Assembly (NCBI GenBank): GCA_038380435.1
Contig: JAWZYU010000013.1
Span: forward strand, 66,234,446 to 66,298,445
Direction: 5' to 3'
From: Ryuthela nishihirai
Lineage: Eukaryota > Arthropoda > Arachnida > Araneae > Heptathelidae
Length of the DNA stretch: 64,000 bases
How positions within the stretch are numbered: the first letter of the stretch is position 1; each line of letters starts with the position of its first letter. Below the pieces are notes generated by a model. It was not told the DNA's origin, ran no database searches, and saw nothing but the letters and a program-made list of their open reading frames with translations. Positions 1 to 11,028 of this stretch are shown here, piece after piece. The translations under genes were made by a program, and so were the position numbers.

Positions 1-310
1 TAAGACACCATCGATTCTAAGACGCACTTTAATTTCAGCACCACCAACAGACAAAAAGTTTTGATTCTAAGAAATAAAAAATAAATAAATTGCTAAAATA
101 TATCTAACAAATATTTTTATTATAATAGAATTCAATTTACTAACAACAATAGTACTTATTTATCAGTAAGTATTCTATTCATCACTTCCTTCTGAATCAA
201 TATCAGAGTCTGATTCTTCTGAGCCGTCCTTTCTGCGATTCTAAGACGCACCCCGTTTTTAAAGACGTTTATGTGGGAAAAAAGTGCGTCTTAGAATCGA
301 AGAAATACGG
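1..310. mobile_element. MITE-like element with long inverted termini (left copy, 5' end cut by window)
   Basis: The right terminus reads GTGCGTCTTAGAATCGAAG then AAATACGG. Its inverse, CGATTCTAAGACGCACTTT, stands near the left end. The complete copy at 53929-54272 begins CCGTATTTCTTCG and is flanked by TA on both sides, as here at 311-312. The interior is AT-rich with internal repeats of the CGATTCTAAGACGCAC motif. There is no transposase, so it is non-autonomous. The superfamily is not certain; a TA duplication fits Tc1/mariner-type integration. Confidence 0.7.
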
Positions 311-312
311 TA

Positions 313-2870
313 CTCTCTTGGGATAGGAGGGGCATATCGAAATAACATCAAGCCTTTGATATTGTTACAAAGTCATATAATTAAACGAATTAATAAAAAC
401 AAAAACATGCACGTGTAATAAGCAAATGTCATGATGCAAATATTTTGCCTAAAGGAATTAAAAAAATTAATTGCTTATAATGTACCTATGACGTAAGCGG
501 ATGTGTGACGTCATAGGGGCAAAGCACTGTCTGTGGGGGGTATTATCCTGCGAATACAACTATTAGCTTATTGGCAAATTTGCAGCACGGTGAGGTAGCT
601 TTGATCCTGGACCTTTCAGTTCTAACTTCATCTGGTATGACTCAGATGTTTGCGCTAAACGAAAAGGAAATGAAGAATAGATAACACGAACGTATTTTGG
701 AGATTGGAGCTTCTGCAGCAGTTAAAAATTCTTTGATATAATATTAGAGTTGAGTTAAAATTTTTATATTTGATTTTATTGTTTGAGATGGCTTTCGTTA
801 AAGTACCTACTTCCTACATACGCTCAAAACATACAAAATAAACCTAAAGAATATTGATGTAATCAGTCATTGAATTCGCATTTACTACAATGTGAGATAA
901 AGCGCCAATTTACCTACTCAACAAGAGTAATTCCAAAGAAGTACCTAGAAACCCACGCTCCTGAAAAGTTCGTCCCCCCTCCCTTCGAACTTCCAGCTGT
1001 CATACTAAATCTCAAACTTCATTACCGCTTTGAAATCCAAAACACTTGTCTTTACATAATTTTATTTCAGTCTTTAATTTCATGTCCGGCACCAAAATAT
1101 TAAATTTAAAAAAAATATAAAATCTCATACTATTTAGTTTGGCAAATGAGAAATCATACACAAGTGAGATTTCCCAAAACTGAATTTTCGGACTCCTCTC
1201 AAAACAAAAATCTCGGACCTCCCGAAAACAATCTCCCTCCCACTGAAACGAAATTCTTGGATCGTCCTGAAGCTAAATCCGGCCTTGCGGGCTAACTATC
1301 TTCTTTTGAAGAGAATACGAACTCAGTGACTGATTGCACAATCCATGTATTTCAGGTTTATTGTCTAAGTTTTAAGGTGTTTATAGGTAGGCCAGTTTTT
1401 TAAATTTATTTTTCATTTTTATTATACCACAAAAAGATGCAGAAAACAAATCCTGCCCACAAAAGTTTTATTTTATTTTACTCCATTGTAAACAGCGGAA
1501 AGAAAGAAATTTGAAATATTCATAAAATAATTTCACATAAAGTCTCTGCAAGATTAATTTCATACATTTGATATAAATGTATGAAATTAATCTTGCAAAG
1601 ACTTTTACTCTTAAAAACCTTAATGTTTCAATAATCCAGCTTTAGGAAAAAAAATGAGGCTCATATTGTTTTCAAAAAAATATAGCACTCGATTTTAAAC
1701 TTTTGCCCAATATTTTTCTCTTTTGCGTTTGTCTTTGGATTAGAAAAAGTTGATAACTACTTATCTATTCCATGGTATTATGATTTTTCCCAAATGTCAG
1801 AGCAATTTGCAAGTGGATTAAATATTTTGTTTAAATGTTGACCAAAAATTAAGCTGCCTAAAAAACTAATAACTTACTAGATTGAAATTTTATGGGGAGC
1901 AAAAAGGGAAAAATGTCTTTTTTATATTATATATTATACTAATCGAAAATAGTGTACGACAAGTAACGTTTAAAAAGCTTTTAAAATATTAATTTCTAAA
2001 GATATAATTTGCCCATTACTTTATGTTAATAGGAGCGTTACTAAATATTTTACTTCCTTATTTCCTTTTCCCACTACCACACTCATTTGGAAAATTTGTG
2101 AAGTTCTCTATCGCCATGAAGTTAAAACATATAATTCTTAAAATTATCACATTTTTAAATTAAAAAAAAATGTTAAAAATATTTTAAGAGAAAAAAAATA
2201 AATGTTACGAAAATATGAATGCCATTTCTCTTCTGATAAAGATATAGTAAGCGTTAAAACAATAATCTGGAAATCGTAAAGATCAACAATCCACTAGATG
2301 CAAGCGAATATTGTCAGTGACACTTTACAGCACCCCCGAGGGAATGGTTGACGACGCCCCTTTTGCCTACCTCGTTAATCCCTCATTTGCATTCTCGTTG
2401 CTAATCGTTCAGAGAGGGAAAGCAATATTGAAAACTCTCGGCCGGTAAGCTGGATCGTGGCGATAGGAGTATTCAGACAGCTTGGTATCCAAAGGATTAA
2501 TGGTAGATTATGATGGGCAAAGGGATATACAATGTGGGAGTTGTCGCCTTTTAACTCCGGGGAAGTTGGAAAGCACAACCTTTTTTTTTGTTTTAGGAAA
2601 TAAATACGTACGTGTTCTGGACACGTTTTGTATTAATTCTGGTTTTGGCTAAAATAATTGAATTTTTATAGATTAGAAGCAATAATTTGTAATATTGCAT
2701 AAAGTTCCAGGATGATTGATTTTTCTCTTGACTATTCAAATTCTTCAAATAGCATGCATTGAAATACATGATATATGAATTTTGGACATTCAAATTATCT
2801 TTGGTGTCATTTTTTGAAAATAAAATATTTTACAAATGAAGGACATTCAGTATTTCGCTTTGAAAGCTCT
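313..2870. other. AT-rich non-coding stretch in the left duplicate
   Basis: No convincing gene is seen. Short open frames at 870-1103, 2375-2578 and 2593-2793 lack domain-like content and start or splice context. A TGACGTCA palindrome lies at 508-515 in a segment that resembles 8803-8840. A perfect-looking hairpin lies at 1539-1606. The right copy is 54274-56940. Confidence 0.6.
1539..1606. repeat. Near-perfect palindrome (hairpin), present in both duplicate copies
   Basis: Arms of about 31 bases, with the core TTAATTTCATACATTT and its inverse, surround a 5-base spacer. Each arm has one mismatch. The right-copy equivalent is 55498-55565. It could be a tiny foldback element or the product of a template-switching event. 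Confidence 0.8.
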
Positions 2871-2909
2871 CTAAAGAATTATATATTTTTTCTGAAAAAA
2901 CATGTTTTG

Positions 2910-3160
2910 CCCTGAGTGAAACTCGAACCCACGTCTTCTGTATATTTACATGCCAACAACGTTCCCTCTACGATGCGAAGACACTGCCAAGATGGGCCTC
3001 GCGCAGATCCATCATTCTCCGTGTACGAAAGTTCGCAAAAGATGAACCCAACAGCCCGGCGCACGAAGAATTTCTTCTGCGGGCACTATCTCCAAAAATG
3101 AGAGAGAACGTTGAATGCCAGGTGTTCTAACCACTTAGTTATCAGCAGCTTCTTCATTTC
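2910..3160 (-). repeat. tRNA-derived SINE-like relic (left copy)
   Basis: On the minus strand an A-box-like TAAGTGGTTAGAACACC segment near 3125-3145 and a B-box-like GTGGGTTCGAGTTTC segment near 2925-2940 are separated by about 180 bp of other sequence. It belongs to a group of tRNA-like heads seen again at 3365, 14094, 14983 and 43082. The right copy is 56980-57230. Confidence 0.45.
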
Positions 3161-3364
3161 TCTCACAATGGTGCCTATAAATCATTACAATTTTTCGCGC
3201 TCTTGACGCCATCTATGATCGAGAACGATAAACATTTCTATATTTGCCCCAAGGGAAAAATTTGTTGCAATGTTCAAATGTTTCACGTTCCAAATCACAG
3301 ATGGCGCTACGAACAGCGACAAAATGGGATAATCTATAGTCATAGTTGTCCGGAAAAAAACTAG

Positions 3365-3432
3365 CTGTTGATGGTATAGTGGTTAGAACACCTGGAATGT
3401 ATTCAGGAGATGTGGGTTTGAATATCGCTCAG
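3365..3432 (+). repeat. tRNA-like relic with A and B boxes (left copy)
   Basis: TGGTATAGTGGTTAGAAC resembles an internal Pol III A box and GTGGGTTTGAATATC a decayed B box about 35 bases downstream. It lies directly 5' of the SINE at 3456. It is too decayed to fold as a functional tRNA. The right copy is 57435-57502. Confidence 0.45.
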
Positions 3433-3455
3433 GGGGAAACTTATGTTTTGAGATT

Positions 3456-3774
3456 GGGGTGGGAGTGGCTCAGTTGGCAGCATGCCAGGCTTGTAATCTA
3501 CAGTTCCCAGATTAGGGGATAGCGATGGGCTTGGAAAGGTCGCTTCCATCAGATTGGATGTTAAGCCGTGGGCCCATGTGTGGGAGAGCCATACCCTGTG
3601 CACGTTAAAGAACATGCTGGATGGCCGTTATGAGAGGTTACCATCTGTCTCCTAACAGCTGTCCTGTGGGCCCAACCTTCTCTGAGCCCTCGTGAACATC
3701 GCAACCTGGCCATTTAGCCTATTGTGTGCACAATAGTGCAACTCAGAGATAAAACAACCCAAACAACTCAACCC
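3456..3774 (+). repeat. SINE, tRNA-derived family 1 (left copy)
   Basis: The head GGGAGTGGCTCAGTTGG is an A-box-like tRNA head. The body contains the family landmarks GATGGGCTTGGAAAGG and CATACCCTGTGCACGTTAAA, and the tail ends AAAACAACCCAAACAACTC. Internal deletion has removed part of the B-box region. The same family occurs about a dozen times in the window. The right-copy equivalent is 57526-57844. Confidence 0.8.
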
Positions 3775-3775
3775 A

Positions 3776-4200
3776 TGTTTTGAGTAAAAATATTTCTTTA
3801 ATTCTATACTTAGAAGTAATCTGTATCTCTTTACTCTTGAGCTTTATAATGATTTGATACGGCTGTATAGCAAGGTCAAATCTGATAGTGGTAGTGGGAG
3901 AAGTCAAGGGGTCATGCCCCTCCCCATTTTAAAACTTCCCCATTTTAATATAAGCAAAAAAATTTTAAAACGCTAGTAAAGATATAGGCAAAAATCATTA
4001 AACTTATGCATATTTCATGCATTTTTCAAAAAATGTTTTAAAGAGCTCTAAAAAGGAGGGAAATGGTTAGACTACAATCGAAATACAGTCTCTTGCCCCC
4101 CCCCCCTTTATTTTTTACGGGCTCGTTTGCATCACTTGGCCCATTTTGTTGCATGTTATTAGAAAAGCGGAAACAAAGTAAGCAAGCTACAAAACCAGTC
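3776..4200. other. AT-rich stretch, nothing recognised
   Basis: Low-complexity AT-rich sequence with a C-run near 4095-4107. No gene, RNA or repeat family is recognised. Confidence 0.4.
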
Positions 4201-4203
4201 ACC

Positions 4204-4373
4204 TTCTGCGAGGTAAGAACTTGAATGGAAAGCACAAGGAGAGGAAGCTGTTGCCTTTGGAGGAGTCTGATCTCGAAGGATGGTGGTGGTGGAGGAGGAG
4301 GAGGAGGGGGAGACTGGAACAGAAGTTGGGATGCTGGAAGAGCCACTTGGAAGAGAACTGGGTGCAAGGGGAT
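4204..4373 (-). CDS. Candidate Ser/Pro/Thr-rich exon (left copy)
   Basis: The minus-strand frame runs open for about 55 codons rich in Ser, Pro and Thr, for example VPVSPSSSSSTTTI. It ends at a donor-like AAG|GTGACT near 4204. No acceptor is clear. In the right copy (about 58273-58440) the serine tract differs by a 3-base loss and a 9-base gain, both in frame, which hints at coding constraint; the donor there has become ATGACT. The opposite strand is also open with a poly-Gly run, so strand choice is uncertain. It lies downstream of the terminal exon at 5180, so it is an alternative end of that gene, another gene or chance. Confidence 0.3.
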
Positions 4374-4682
4374 CTACTTCACTTTTGGTGACGTGAAAAA
4401 ATTATCTCGCTGGAAATCTAGTAAGGAAAAAAATGATAATTAATTCTCTATTTCATTAAAATGTAATTTTTTAATTTATTATTACCAATTGTTTATATTA
4501 ACTTCGGATATAGGTAGAAGCGTAGTAGGAAGATAGAGAATAAAGGAATTCAGTGACTTCTTTGTTTATGGATCTTGAAAACTTATTTTGTGGCCATTCA
4601 CGTGATGACTTCTGAACAATGAAAAGAGCAGGATGAAAAACGAGTTAAAAAGTTTTAATACACCACTAAAAATTACTTTCAT

Positions 4683-4806
4683 TGGAGCTGTTGATGAGAC
4701 TGGTAAGGTGTTGGTGACAGAGAAAAACTAAAGTGATGAAAATTGGTCAGGCAGGTGGCACTTTAATTCGTTTCACCCTTGAGCAAGTGTTCCGATTTAA
4801 TTATGA
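4683..4806 (+). mobile_element. Short RTE LINE relic (left copy)
   Basis: Matches pieces of the RTE element at 18.3-22.0 kb around its 21220-21360 region: GCTGTTGATGAGACTGGTA, AAACTAAAGTGATGAAAATT and CTTGAGCAAGTGTTCCGATT. It has internal deletions and is truncated at both ends. The right copy is about 58753-58877. Confidence 0.75.
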
Positions 4807-5179
4807 CTGGACTCAATATTAATTATCACTTGACTGAACATAATATATATATAGCACATTTCCATCATAGTATAAGGATCAATATCCATCATAGTATAAG
4901 GATCAATATCCATTACACTGTAGGAAAATGCTGGTCACACCTGGTCTTGGGTGATCCATGTTTCAAACCAATAGTCCTCCGGTTGGCTTATTTACATGGT
5001 GTAAATTTTCCTACCACAGAGAATTTTAGGGGACTAAACAATTATAAAAGCATTATTTAAGAAGAATCGTCTGTTTATAAAAGAAAAATAAATCTTAACC
5101 GTTGCTTCTTTTACACAAACACTTACATGACATAGAATGCCCTTGATAAAATAAAGTCAACATAGAGAATAGACAAATA

Positions 5180-5323
5180 TTAGCACTCGCCTCTGAAGTC
5201 TGAGACCACGAAGTGTTTCAGGTAACTAGTTTGCAATCGCTGCAATGCTTGGATTTCCAAACTCAGTTCTTCATGGAGAACACTTTCTAATTCGCATTTC
5301 TTCCCCAATTCCCGTACTTTGGA
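5180..5323 (-). CDS. Candidate terminal coding exon, coiled-coil C-terminus (left copy)
   Basis: A 144-nt minus-strand exon: a pyrimidine-rich acceptor TTCCTATTCTTTCCAG, then 47 codons and a TAA stop, entering in phase 0. The peptide starts SKVRELGKKCELES and continues with heptad-like Leu/Glu spacing (HEELSLEIQALQRLQ) typical of a coiled coil, ending DFRGEC. The right copy at 59260-59403 keeps frame, stop and acceptor; its first residue is Pro and one Lys is Glu. Neighbouring sequence is not coding-like. I do not recognise the protein. It could be a surviving last exon of a host gene, duplicated with the segment, or a pseudo-exon. Confidence 0.55.
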   Translation of the reverse strand, partial: SKVRELGKKCELESVLHEELSLEIQALQRLQTSYLKHFVVSDFRGEC

Positions 5324-5804
5324 CTGGAAAGAATAGGAAACATTTCTGAAAAGTACTTTAAAGAACCTTAAGTAGCGAAAACGAATAAAAATAACTTCAT
5401 TTCAACATTTCTTAGATTGAGGATTTTTGGTATTTTTCCTAAAATGGTTTCTTAAGTAAAGTTCCTAAAGTAATCCTTAATAACACTGGTTTACAAGGAT
5501 TTTATAACTGCCTTTAACTATTTTTCAAGTGCTGATGTCAGATCTGGCCTTAAAAAATGGCTAGCACGCCACGTTTTTATGTTATTGGTAATTTTGACTC
5601 GTGTTTGAATCTTCCTATACTTAACACTTCCAGGCAACTGGGAGGATACTGGATATTTTACTTTTTGTGGCTAGAAACACTGATTGCGAAGTGGGAGAAA
5701 ACATGTAACAGTAATCTAACCTCAGACCGCCATTTGTTGTTTTCATTATAGGAGGAACATGTGCTGTACCTTGAAGAGTGAATTTTGGCATTTAAATTGC
5801 ACAA

Positions 5805-6525
5805 AGTCAGCATCGTAAATGTGTTATTGTGCCAGATAATTTTTGTTATGTGTGTGGAAATTATATTTTAAAATCCCAGGGTCGTTCTCTGACAAATATT
5901 GCCTATAACTTGTATTTTGGATTTGGATGTCATGTTGGAGATCAGGACAAAACATGGGCTCCACATGTGTGCTGCATTTCGTGCATTGTTGCTTTGAGTG
6001 AATAGTTGAGAAAGGTAAGATAAAATCCTTGCTCTTTGCAGTTCCAATGATTTGGAATTAGCCAACTAGTCATTTGCATGATTTCTATTTTTGTTTAACT
6101 AAAGTGTCGTGCTTTTCAAAAAAGAACAAAACAAAATACAATATCAAAATGTGCTTTCAGTCATAAGGCCAGTTCCTCATGTAGAAGATATTCCTATACC
6201 AACACCTCCAACTAACTGGGAGGAGATGCATTCCCATTCATCAGAGGAAGACTTTGAGGCACATACAGATTCCGATCCTACATACACCCCTAAAAAGTTA
6301 GATGAGTCTAATCTGATTCAGCAAATGAACTAAATGATCTTGTTCGAAACCTAGGACTTTTTGCATGAAAATCAAATATCAAAATATCAAATATAAAAAA
6401 AAAATCAAATATCAGTGTTGCTTTTCTTTACAAGGGAAAAATTCGTTTTCACCGGTGTCACTGAACAGTAGTAAATATCCAAAACTTATTGCTGAGGTTT
6501 GTACTTTTAAATTATTCCTGCAAAT
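5805..6525 (+). pseudogene. Cys-rich unknown-function family pseudogene (left copy)
   Basis: Translated pieces in order: HRKCVIVPDNFCYVCGNYIL, then HVGDQDKTWAPHVCCISCIV, a decayed FAVPMIW segment, FYFCLT, then NKSKIQYQNVLSVIRPVPH and a Pro/acidic tail with LNDLV. From memory of the family, this order matches an expanded arthropod family of uncharacterised proteins with paired Cys motifs, often in many copies. Segments are contiguous without recognisable introns. They are broken by stops and shifts: the start ATG is lost (ATT) and a 6-base repeat is inserted near 5928. The right copy (59877-60620) keeps the ATG. Confidence 0.6.
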
Positions 6526-6529
6526 TTTT

Positions 6530-8100
6530 AGTTAGGCGGATTTTTATGTTACCGAATCGAAGAAGCTTTCTCATGTAGCTTGTTCCATAGATATACTGAT
6601 ATAATCGCTGAAGTATTTGCTAAATTTTGACTATCAGTCCAGCTGCAAATAAAATTTCGATGGATTAGCTCAGGTAAGTTGAGAGTTGTTATCAGTATAT
6701 CGATCGAGTGAGACTTATTAAGTGTATTATTTTTATAGTAGCTTAGTGTATGAGTGTATTTTATACTATTTGTTAAAACTAATATCCCCTACACCATTAA
6801 CATACATTCATGTTGGACTTGGATGTAGAACCAAAGTTAGATGTTTTACGCACCGTAAGCAGAAACGCAAGGGTATCCGCAACGTATGAACTGTTCTCTA
6901 AATTTAGCATTCCTTACTTTCTATAGCATTCTGCCGCGTACAAAATTCATTACAGAATTATTTTTACCCAATGAAAACAACTGACCTTGTAAAGAGTAAT
7001 GCACACACGTGTACTAACCGAGAGGTCGCAACGCGAAATAAACGTGATTCATAGGATTCACAACGTGAGTCATAGGATCACACGTTCGCTGGTAAATTGA
7101 GGAAAAGACGATTTATAAAAACTGTGAGAGCGTTTAGAATTACAGATTTAAAAAAAATGATATCTTACTTTCAAACAATTAGCTGATTTTTCTTCCGAGG
7201 AAGAAATAATATTTTGTTATAGATTGCTACTGCGTAACATTACTTCGTAGGAAAGAATATTTTGCATCTTGTGGTAAGGATGCAGCGGTAATAAGTATTA
7301 GGAATAAAAAGTTTTAAACTTGTGACCCAGTCGCGTAACGGATATACGGAAATTAAAAAAGTTAGTTTTATTGATTATTCTTTTGCAATCACTATGTCTT
7401 TGAAGTGACTTAGTAAAGGAATTGGGAGGTGTTTGAAATTTGTAAGGAAGAGGGAACTTTTTATCTGTGATTCAATGAAAATGCGGAGAATAATAAATTG
7501 AGACTCGGCAGAAATAAGAATTTAACGTAAAATCACTTTTATCATTCCGAAACAAGTCCTGATGCGGAAAGTGCAGTTCAGAATATGTGTGAACACAGAT
7601 ATCTGATGGCAACATCCTTCAACCCAATGGAGATTAATTTTAATAAGAGAGGCACAACACTTGGAGGTTTAGGGGCGTGAAGGGAAATTTCAAAATGGTT
7701 TGTCTTCTTCCGATGAGGTACATTGTTTATTTACAAAATAGCTGACCAATCATAAAGGGAAGATGGGATGTTTCGATAAGAGGATTGAAAATTATTTCCA
7801 AAACATTGTTTCCCTACCGTATCTCCTGTGATGGCCTGAAACAAAGGGGGGTAGAAATAGGGGTGACAATGCGGTTTAGTCAGAACGACTGTCAATGAGT
7901 GACATCTCTGGACTTAGTTTTCGGACCCATCTCGAAATTTTTCGACGATCAAGAGTGCCAGTGGGTTTTAATGTTGTAACACATCACGTCTGATATGGAA
8001 AGAAAGGGAGATCGACAGCATGGCAGGTAACGTAATCCAAGATGACGGTTGCTAGAAATTTCGAGAAGGATTAACCTTTCAACACTACCACCCAGGATGT
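6530..8100. other. AT-rich stretch of the left duplicate
   Basis: No convincing gene. It contains the single-arm counterpart (6877-6917) of the right-copy palindrome at 60962-61039. The remainder shows no recognised repeat. Confidence 0.5.
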
Positions 8101-8840
8101 GAGGGGGTGGAACTTTTGCCGAGTTTTAATTAATGAAGGTTTTCTTAATAAATGCTAAATGGGAGGACTTTTTGATGAATAACGGATTTATCGAAAGTGA
8201 CCGCCAAAGGGATGAGAGAGATACCTTGAACTTTGCCACCGAAAGTTCAGTTGGACTTGGTAAATTTCAGATGAGGGTAGAAACCAAGGAACTTATTCGG
8301 GAGTTTGTGATCGGTGAGGGGTGTTTAATATAGGGGGCGGAACTTTTCATAAGGGTTTTTTTTAATGAGGGGGGGATTAAATAATACAGGTCGGTCAACT
8401 AGGGGGTCTTTAAAGTCGGGGGATTAGAAAATACTGGTTGGTCAACCGGGGCAGTTTTGATAGGGTTTTTAATAAAGGGGGTGGAACATTTGATAAGGGA
8501 TTTTTTTAATGAGGGGAAGTCAAAAAATTGGAAAAATTATGGCTGAAATAGAGGGCTTTTCTAAAGGTATAGTACTCATGATATACACTAAATGGCGCCA
8601 CGGGTTTTAATAAAGTTAAAATAAAGGGGAGCAGAACTTTTGATAAGGAGGGTTTTTTTAATGAGGGGGAATTAAAAAATACAGGTCAACCAAGGGGGTC
8701 TTTATTAATTATTGATTATGAAATATGAATTATTAATTATGAATTACTAATATTAATAAGATGACGTGGTCAGTTATAAGTATTAATAAGGGGGCCTGGC
8801 CGGTGACGTCATAGGGGGAAGCACTGTGCAAAAGGGGTAC
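8101..8840. repeat. G-rich modular repeat block (left copy)
   Basis: Modules of the form GGGGG..GGAACTTTTGATAAGGG followed by TTTTTTTAATGAGGGGG recur at about 8101, 8330, 8478 and 8632. They alternate with GGTCGGTCAACTAGGGGGTC-type modules. The block ends in GTGACGTCATAGGGGGAAGC, also seen near 505-530. No protein is supported. The right copy is about 62229-62967. Confidence 0.65.
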
Positions 8841-8847
8841 CGTATAA

Positions 8848-9231
8848 TGGGACTCTACTACTGACATTCACTCCATTTTACCAGATGATCGCGACAAATT
8901 TAATGATGTAATTTTGGAAAGATTTTATATTGAGAAAGACATCAATGAGCTTGTATATACTGAACATTGCTCTTCTCAAATCAACGGTTTGGAAGCCATT
9001 CAGGATTTAACCTCTGCCCCAAAACATGGATTAGATTTAATTCATAGTATTTCTGATACTGTCAAAAAACCCAAAGGGAAGGGTAATGACAAAAAATCTA
9101 AAAAAGGGCACAAGAGAGCCTTCTCTCCTACTAACGATTCTACCTACGCCTCCAAGACTCGTTTTTCGGTCCTGGGGGAAGAACATTTAGATTCTTCAGT
9201 TTCCAATATGGAAGAAATTAGTGATTGTTGA
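8848..9231 (+). CDS. Unassigned 127-codon open frame (left copy)
   Basis: The frame opens after a TAA at 8845-8847 and ends TGA at 9229-9231. No good ATG starts it; a TTG lies at 8914. The product is acidic at first (DIHSILPDDRDKFND), then Lys-rich (KKPKGKGNDKKSKKGHKRAF), then ends TRFSVLGEEHLDSS. The right copy differs by very few bases and keeps the frame open. The basic centre followed by RFSVL recalls gag-like ORF1 fragments of LINEs, but I cannot assign it. It abuts the palindromic MITE remnant at 9232, so it may be a transposon fragment or an exon. Confidence 0.35.
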   Translation, partial: WDSTTDIHSILPDDRDKFNDVILERFYIEKDINELVYTEHCSSQINGLEAIQDLTSAPKHGLDLIHSISDTVKKPKGKGNDKKSKKGHKRAFSPTNDSTYASKTRFSVLGEEHLDSSVSNMEEISDC

Positions 9232-9414
9232 TCTGGCAATGATCTGGAAATTAGTGATCTGGCAATCTTTCTGTACTGTACACGAAGGTTGCCAGATATT
9301 TTTTCTGGCAACCTTCGTGTACAGTACAGAACTAATTTAAAAAAAAAATAGTTGCCAGATATTTTTTCTGAATTCTGTAATCAACCATAGTGTTCGAATA
9401 TTTTTTGAGCGACT
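9232..9414. mobile_element. Palindromic Tc1-type MITE remnant (left copy)
   Basis: A central palindrome at 9270-9330 (CTGTACTGTACACGAAGG with its inverse) is followed by the terminus CACTATGG..GAGCGACTG then TA at the right edge. The same element is more complete at 12604-12810. It has landed in the RTE relic that starts at 9415. The left terminus is missing. The right copy is 63359-63541. Confidence 0.65.
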
Positions 9415-10552
9415 GTACATCTGCTGCATCTGGCCATTGCAGCCCAATTTTAATGATTCCAGTCGCATTGTCTGCCCACTGCATCCTAGGTCTCCCCCTC
9501 TTTCTGAGGCCTTCAGGCGCACTATTCATAACCCTATTCGTTAATCTATAGTTATCCATATGGGCAATACGACCAAACCAACGGAGTCTCTCTCTACAAA
9601 ATATGTTGCTCAAAGGAGTTTACCGACTCTTCTGCCTAACTTCGTCATTACTTATAAACGTTGAAACAATACCCAATATATTGCGTAAGCATTTAGAATC
9701 AAACGCATCGGGTTTCCTGCTGTCTTGTTTACATAGGGTCCAATTTTCACTACAACAGCTAACCCTAGAAATAACCAAAATGTTATACAGTATAATTTTA
9801 GTATTAGGTGTATACGCCTATTTCTCCACACTCTTCCTAGATTCTTAAAAGTCCCAGCAGCAGTCCCTATTCTTTGGTGTATCTCATGTCGCACATCACC
9901 AATATCTATTAAATGGCTCCCAAGATAATTAAGTGGAGACACCTGCTCAAGGCTGCAACCATTCAAATTAACTAGCCTTCACCTACCTGACCAATTTTCA
10001 TCGCTTTAGCTTTCTCTTTGTTTATCACCTTACTACCAATCTCATCAACAGCTCGAATGAAAGAGTTCATCTCATCAACATTATTTGCCAAAAAGGTTAA
10101 ATCATCAGCATAATCTAAATCAGACATTTTCAAATTTCTAGACCATTTAAGCCCCAAATCTTCGCCTTACCATGAATTTCGCATAGAGTAATTAATAACC
10201 AAACTAAAGAAGAAAGGAGACACAATGCACCCTTGTCAAATACGCAGCAATGCTAAAGTAATTGCTAAAGCTATACCAACTCTCACACATGACTCGGTGT
10301 TATTATAGAGAGCTTTCCTTATGTTAACTAACTTGTCAGGTATGCCATATGATCTCACGATTTATCACAAATAATGACGATCAACAGAGTCATTATTGAA
10401 ATTTATTGAACCTTTTTGAAATTTACAAAGCAAATAACCAAATCTGTCTGGTCGTCTGAAACTAAATATTTATCAAGAATGTGTCTAAGTGAAAACATAT
10501 GATCAGTATATTCGCTATCACTTTTGAATCCACACTGCTCATTACGCAATTG
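9415..10552 (-). mobile_element. RTE LINE relic, RT C-terminal half
   Basis: The minus-strand translation matches the RTE at 18.3 kb: QLRNEQCGFKS near 10540, then the LDYADDLTFLANNVDEMNSF catalytic region near 10100, NGCSLEQVS, and the C-terminal CRERLRWFGRIAHMDNYRLT near 9560. Stops and shifts break it into short frames. It is truncated at its 5' end at about 10552. Its 3' end is cut at the palindromic MITE. The right copy (63542-64000) runs off the window. Confidence 0.85.
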
Positions 10553-10870
10553 TGACTAAACCAGATTCTTTCTCTGCACCAGATTCTCTATCTGCGATTT
10601 TTCTTTTCCAGCAGACGAAGTTTAAAGATGGAGTAGTGGAAAATAAGAGGAACATGTCACTGATCATTTGCAGGATACTACGGAAAGCCCTTTTATTAAG
10701 AATATAATTTCTTGGCGATTCCCATTGACATAACATGAAAATTGTCTAATATTTTATTAGCGCCATATATAATAATAAAAATATACATACATACATGCAT
10801 GCAGAGGTTCCGACTCTTTCTTCTAACCTCATTATTTACATAACTTACAAAATCAAACCGCCTAATGCCC
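10553..10870. other. Unassigned stretch with ACAT microsatellite
   Basis: AT-rich, with a short (ACAT)n tract near 10786-10800. No gene is supported. Confidence 0.4.
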
Positions 10871-10874
10871 AAGA

Positions 10875-11028
10875 GGTTTGGAGGAACGGAATGGGAGGAC
10901 TATGTGCCTATTAATCTGGATTACTATGGCTATGGTCTGTAAATGTTAGCTAGGTAGTCATTGGAAGGAGAGCTATGCACCAATCCCCTGTGATGATGCA
11001 TAGAACCGGCCAGGCTTAGCACTTGTCT
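10875..11028 (+). mobile_element. RTE 5' untranslated-region fragment
   Basis: TTGGAAGGAGAGCTATGCAC and CATAGAACCGGCCAGGC match the 5' regions of the two larger RTE copies near 18350 and 25565. The piece GGAACGGAATGGGAGGAC just before it belongs further downstream in those copies, so the order is rearranged or the 5' region was tandemly repeated. Confidence 0.7.

Larger units (their letters stand above)
1..9873. repeat. Left copy of a >=10 kb direct segmental duplication
   Basis: Base 1 matches base 53946 and base 9873 matches base 64000, in the same orientation. The offset grows from 53945 to about 54127 because of indels. By eye the copies differ by scattered single substitutions, short indels, a 110-bp block present only at 56257-56366 and a hairpin arm present only at 60962-61039. 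The left edge cannot be seen because the window starts inside it, and the right copy runs off the window end. It could be a genuine duplication or two haplotypes retained by the assembly. Confidence 0.95.

Noticed and set aside
3365..3432. Functional tRNA gene
   Set aside because: A and B boxes are present but acceptor and anticodon stems do not pair; treated as a tRNA-derived relic.
4225..4443. Plus-strand frame with a poly-Gly run
   Set aside because: The Gly run is the complement of the Ser/Pro-rich frame; the glycine codons reflect a GGA/GGT repeat and the minus strand has the better donor signal.
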